Assembly (NCBI GenBank): GCA_030141605.1
Contig: JAQGDQ010000171.1
Span: 186,926-223,425 of the forward strand
Direction: 5' to 3'
Origin: Tubiluchus corallicola
Lineage: Eukaryota > Priapulida > Priapulimorpha > Priapulimorphida > Tubiluchidae
Length of the DNA: 36,500 nucleotides
Position numbers and translations under genes: made by a program. Position 1 is the first letter of the stretch. Each line of letters starts with the position of its first letter. Positions 33,490-36,500 of the stretch are shown here, piece by piece. Under the pieces are notes generated by a model. The model did not search any database. It worked only from the letters and a program-made list of their open reading frames with translations, and had not been told where the DNA came from.

Positions 33490-34020
33490 TGTAAATCTCA
33501 AGAAACGTGCAGAGACATAAAATTAGCTGGGTCATCGAGATAAGACGGACCCCCTCCATACAAAGGTTTAAATGTAACCGGCAATAGTTTAAAAAGAATA
33601 CGTTGCTTGACAGGATGATTAGGATTGGAATTACATGAACAAAACATCTAGTAACAGGTGTAGCAACAGTGTCCTGATGACGTTGCAAATGATCAACTTC
33701 GTAACCAGAAATACTAATTAATAAATAATTATAATAGTCAAGCCTCGATGTGACTAAAGTATGAACGCGTTACTCAGCTGTAGATTCTGTCAGAAATTTA
33801 CGAACCAGGACAATTCTGCGAAGATGAAAACAAACATTTTCAGAAATAACTGAATCAAGGATAACTCCTAAATCCTGACTTCAAAACAAACAGAATTACC
33901 AACGTACACAATTGCAACCCTGCCATAACATTTACCCAGCAATGCAGAAATACGTATAAATTCAGTTTTGTCATCATTGAGACATAGACGTTGACGCGCA
34001 TGTTGGTGAGAAATCGATTA
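33490..34020 (-). mobile_element. LINE reverse-transcriptase C-terminal fragment
   Basis: On the minus strand, across frameshifts: QRLCLNDDKTEFI, then DLGVILDSVIS, then HTLVTSRLDYYNYLLIS with a frame change in it, GYEVDHLQRHQDTVATPVTR, and GGPSYLDD. The order LN..KTE - LGV.LD - TSRLDY.N.LL - L...Q...A...TR - P.YL.D is characteristic of CR1/L2-type non-LTR reverse transcriptases. The internal TAG and frameshifts show it is a fossil. It ends beside the hexanucleotide array. Confidence 0.75.
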
Positions 34021-34632
34021 CGTGGATAAATATGCCAGGATATTTTTATAAAGGATTTCTGATTTCTATTATAGAATAGTCCCACAAAAAGTGTTCCTTC
34101 TAACTACATTCAGTAACCTTCATACTGGTAGAGTCGTTTGTAAAAGAGACCAACATGGCAGTGTGCCGTGGCTTCTTCTCTTTCCACAGAGCTATAAATT
34201 TCCCTCCACGACCATACTAAGCATTACCAGTACGTTTTCTTTCATGAACGGTGTTCCTGCAATATGCAAACAACAACCATATTTGGAGATTTTTCACCCA
34301 CTGTTCTTACAGGAAGTACAAAAAAAACCCAGAGGCGCTTAGTGGGGTCATGGAGAAGGTGGATTTATAGCTCTTTGAAAGAAAGAGAACACGCATTATG
34401 AGTATCTTTTACAAAAGCTTCTAACAGGATGAAGAAGTACGAGTTCCGGGGAATGTTTTCGGGAACGCTTTTCTGGATAACCTTATTTAAATAATAGCAA
34501 GAAGCGTAAAACGTCTTGATTGACCAAAAATGCGTCAATTCTAACATAATTTGTGCCACAACTCTAACTTATTGTGTACCACAATCCAAGCTTAATTTGT
34601 GCCACAATCCTAACTTTGTTTTAATTGCGCAG
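34021..34632. other. Non-coding stretch upstream of ZP cassette B
   Basis: The frame at 34091-34342 (83 codons) lacks family motifs. I found no Ser/Arg-rich exon here like the one before cassette A. That fits cassette B being an internal part of the same gene, or its own upstream exons lying unseen. Confidence 0.4.
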
Positions 34633-34823
34633 AAATACAAACAGATTGCGATGGGGCTAACAAACAAATGGTTGTAAAACTCGCGTTCAAGGACCTGTTC
34701 CACGGATCGATCTACACTCATCAGTTTTACGACTCTGCAAGATGTCGCTCCAACATGGTTGATGTTGAAACTGCCATATTTACCATTCCACTTGATGGTT
34801 GTGGTACGGAAGAAGATTTAAAT
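34633..34823 (+). CDS. ZP-N module B, first exon
   Basis: Acceptor TTTTAATTGCGCAG at 34632, donor AAT|GTAAAT; phase 1 to phase 0. It reads IQTDCDGANKQMVVKLAFKD, LFHGSIYTHQFYDSARCRSN, then IFTIPLDGCGTEEDLN. All expected ZP-N features are present: first Cys, V.L.F...F.G.IY, second Cys (SARC) and the GCGT motif with the third. It is a clear paralogue of the exon at 17805-17983 (CDxxNKxxxxxxxFxDxFxGSxY). ZP-N modules mediate polymerisation of extracellular matrix filaments. Confidence 0.8.
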
Positions 34824-35507
34824 GTAAATAGATAAATTAAAAATCAATAATCAATTAATTTAGTACTTTTAATGAAGTAACAAAAGCTGCATATGATTCG
34901 TGAAAGTTCCGATAATTTGACGACCGAATAATGGCTAATCTACTACTGGTCAATTAACAATTGACACTATTACTACTGAGCAATTAACAGTATGCTTTAG
35001 CTGAGATGTTACTTAAACAAAGTCTGATTATTTATAAAAAGCTCTACGTCTGTAATTACTTATTATGTCAAGTCGTAATAATGATTTAGACCACGAAATG
35101 ATTCTCAAAAGGCTCCCAAGGTAGGAATTTTTGCTTGGGAAGGGAATGAAGTTAATTCAGAACAGGAACTCTAAACTGAGAAAGAATGTTACTTTGACCA
35201 CTGTGAATATATCAACTACCAATATCGCCAGTTAATTTCTTGGCATACAGACCTAAGTGGAGACAGAAAAAATGGGAGTTCTATGTTGCAAGAATTTCGT
35301 TGTTATCAACATTTTTCTTTTGATTTTAACAACGTAATTGAATAATAAATCAATTAAAAGTTATAAAAATTAATCGAAGAATTATTTCTTTTTTCGTTTG
35401 ATTCTAATTAAAGCATATCACTCTAAGTGCATAACGCTGACAAATTTATTGGATGACAATATTTGCACTTTGCTACAAATATTTGGATGTTTTTTTGTTT
35501 TCTTTAG
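34824..35507 (+). other. Intron of ZP cassette B
   Basis: GTAAAT to a T-rich acceptor TTTTCTTTAG. AT-rich with no recognisable feature. Confidence 0.65.
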
Positions 35508-35665
35508 TACAACGTTGATGGTTCAACTAAGCATCGAAACACTATTATTGTCATGCCTGTGAACGAACTTGGAGAATTTATCACAAGAACGGGAAAAGCT
35601 TTCCACGTTTTTTGTAACGAGCCAAAGAAGAAGTTAATTCGGAAACCTCACTCTGTAACTCAGCA
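35508..35665 (+). CDS. ZP-N module B, second exon
   Basis: Phase 0 to phase 2, donor CAGCA|GTAAGT. It reads YNVDGSTKHRNTIIVMPVNE, LGEFITRTGKAFHVFCNEPK. The pattern (R/E)NTIIV ... F.V.C supplies the last strand pair and fourth Cys of ZP-N. It aligns with the exon at 21161-21372 (ENTLIVQPGE ... YVIAC). Confidence 0.8.
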
Positions 35666-36063
35666 GTAAGTCTATTAAACCGAAGTGTCAGGTAAAGGCA
35701 ATTGCGACATTAAAGCTGGCAACTGCCAATTTAACGAAGCTCATCAGCTTATTTTGAAATAAAAACGAAGTATATAAAAAGAACTTTTATTGGCCTGTTA
35801 TATAGAAAGTCTTATATTTATTTTTTGTTTTGAGTGACAAACCCGATACTTCTAACTAAGATGCATTACCGATTTAATAGGGCACTTTCTGACAAGTTGT
35901 GATTAAAATTTTATAACATTACAATAGCATTTATATCAAAACAATTGATTTAATTTCCTGCTTTTAATTATGAAATGAATGATAAAGAGCTTAATAATTA
36001 ATTCTTCTACTAACGCCATGCATAAAAAACGCCATTAATCAATGAATAAATTTGTCATTTCAG
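35666..36063 (+). other. Intron of ZP cassette B
   Basis: GTAAGT to TTTCAG, about 400 bp, AT-rich, no recognisable feature. Confidence 0.65.
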
Positions 36064-36188
36064 GGACTCAAGCGAAGTGCCTAACGTTGAATTAAAAATT
36101 GTAGCGGGAAAAGATCTATCAAGCAATCACGTGACATTGCTAAGAGTCGGTGAAACATCATCATTAGTGGTGCAATATGAATCGGGCA
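36064..36188 (+). CDS. ZP module B, third exon (start of ZP-C)
   Basis: Phase 2 to phase 1, donor GGGCA|GTTAGT. It reads DSSEVPNVELKIVAGKDLSS, then NHVTLLRVGETSSLVVQYES. The pattern P.V...IV.G.......V....(I/V)G....LVV marks the linker and first strands of the ZP-C domain in invertebrate ZP proteins. The gene therefore continues past the window, where the rest of ZP-C, a cleavage site and a membrane anchor would be expected. Confidence 0.75.
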
Positions 36189-36278
36189 GTTAGTACAATT
36201 AAACTTTTAACACTTATGATTCAGTAAACTAGTATTAATCAGACAGAGACATTGCTAGTTTTTTGGCGACAATTTTAA

Positions 36279-36500
36279 AGCACAAGAAAATCCCCCACAA
36301 GGCATTTGGTAGTAACGTTGTGTAAAAGTTGTTAATTTAAACTCCCCTCGATGACCGTTAGGCGCAGCCATTTTAATGGTAGGTCGTTTGAAAACTAGTT
36401 TAGATAACATTGAGTAAAGTTTGAAAAAATAATGAGAACATGCGTAGCATACATCACTAGCTAAGTAAAATTATAAATTACTGTATCTTGTCAATAAGAT
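36279..36500 (-). mobile_element. TTAA-flanked MITE family, copy 4 (cut by window end)
   Basis: Starts after TTAA (36275-36278) with AGCACAAGAAAATCCCCCAC and matches copies 1-3, including the GACCGTTAGGCGCAGCCATT block shared with copy 2. It lies about 90 bp into the intron following the exon that ends at 36188. Confidence 0.8.

Noticed and set aside
33044-33494. 148- and 139-codon frames of Thr-Ile and Met-Val/Ala repeats
   Set aside because: The hexamer length is a multiple of three, so frames stay open by construction. There is also an undetermined base inside.

Overview
This is AT-rich animal nuclear DNA: spliced genes with GT-AG introns, the standard code, and dense microsatellites, MITEs, LINE and SINE remains. 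The receptor resembles arthropod and other protostome CCHamide receptors, and the ZP exons resemble ecdysozoan ZP proteins (motifs such as ENTLIVQ). I therefore lean towards an ecdysozoan or another protostome. Species cannot be determined from this window.

Layout. (1) At 1121-2305 (+) lies an intact rhodopsin-family peptide GPCR (bombesin/CCHamide receptor group) whose coding sequence sits in one exon. A 5' untranslated exon carrying a long trinucleotide array probably precedes it. A hAT-type MITE lies 97 bp downstream. (2) Roughly 2.9-14 kb holds no gene I can support. It contains MITE copies, an eroded LINE C-terminus (minus strand), a foldback element with arms made of 14-bp motifs, and short repeats. 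(3) From 14.7 to 22.5 kb (+) is a spliced ZP-domain gene: one 2.2-kb exon encoding a Ser/Arg/Pro-rich region with four 32-aa repeats, then three small exons encoding a ZP-N module. A TATA box at 14281 may be its promoter; the signal-peptide exon was not found. Its introns hold a small MITE, a tRNA-like SINE piece, a 72-bp satellite and a TTAA-flanked MITE. (4) From 28128 down to 23194 (minus) is a three-exon gene for a B4GAT1/LARGE-type glycosyltransferase (GT49). Exon junctions and motifs are intact, but the first exon has two in-frame stops (TAG, TGA). Its first intron holds a LINE 3' end invaded by a minisatellite grown from the LINE's own coding sequence, and a long CTA/CTG array. (5) From 28.2 to 34.6 kb are decayed LINE pieces, an inverted repeat pair and a symmetric hexanucleotide array. 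(6) From 34633 to 36188 (+) is a second set of three ZP-N exons with the same intron phases as the first.

How the parts fit: both ZP cassettes begin and end in phase 1, so cassette A can splice in frame into cassette B. The simplest reading is one long gene with tandem ZP-N modules continuing beyond the window, with the glycosyltransferase (pseudo)gene antisense inside its 12-kb intron. Two separate paralogous genes remain possible. All exon calls come from reading frames, splice consensus and family motifs seen by eye; no alignment was run.
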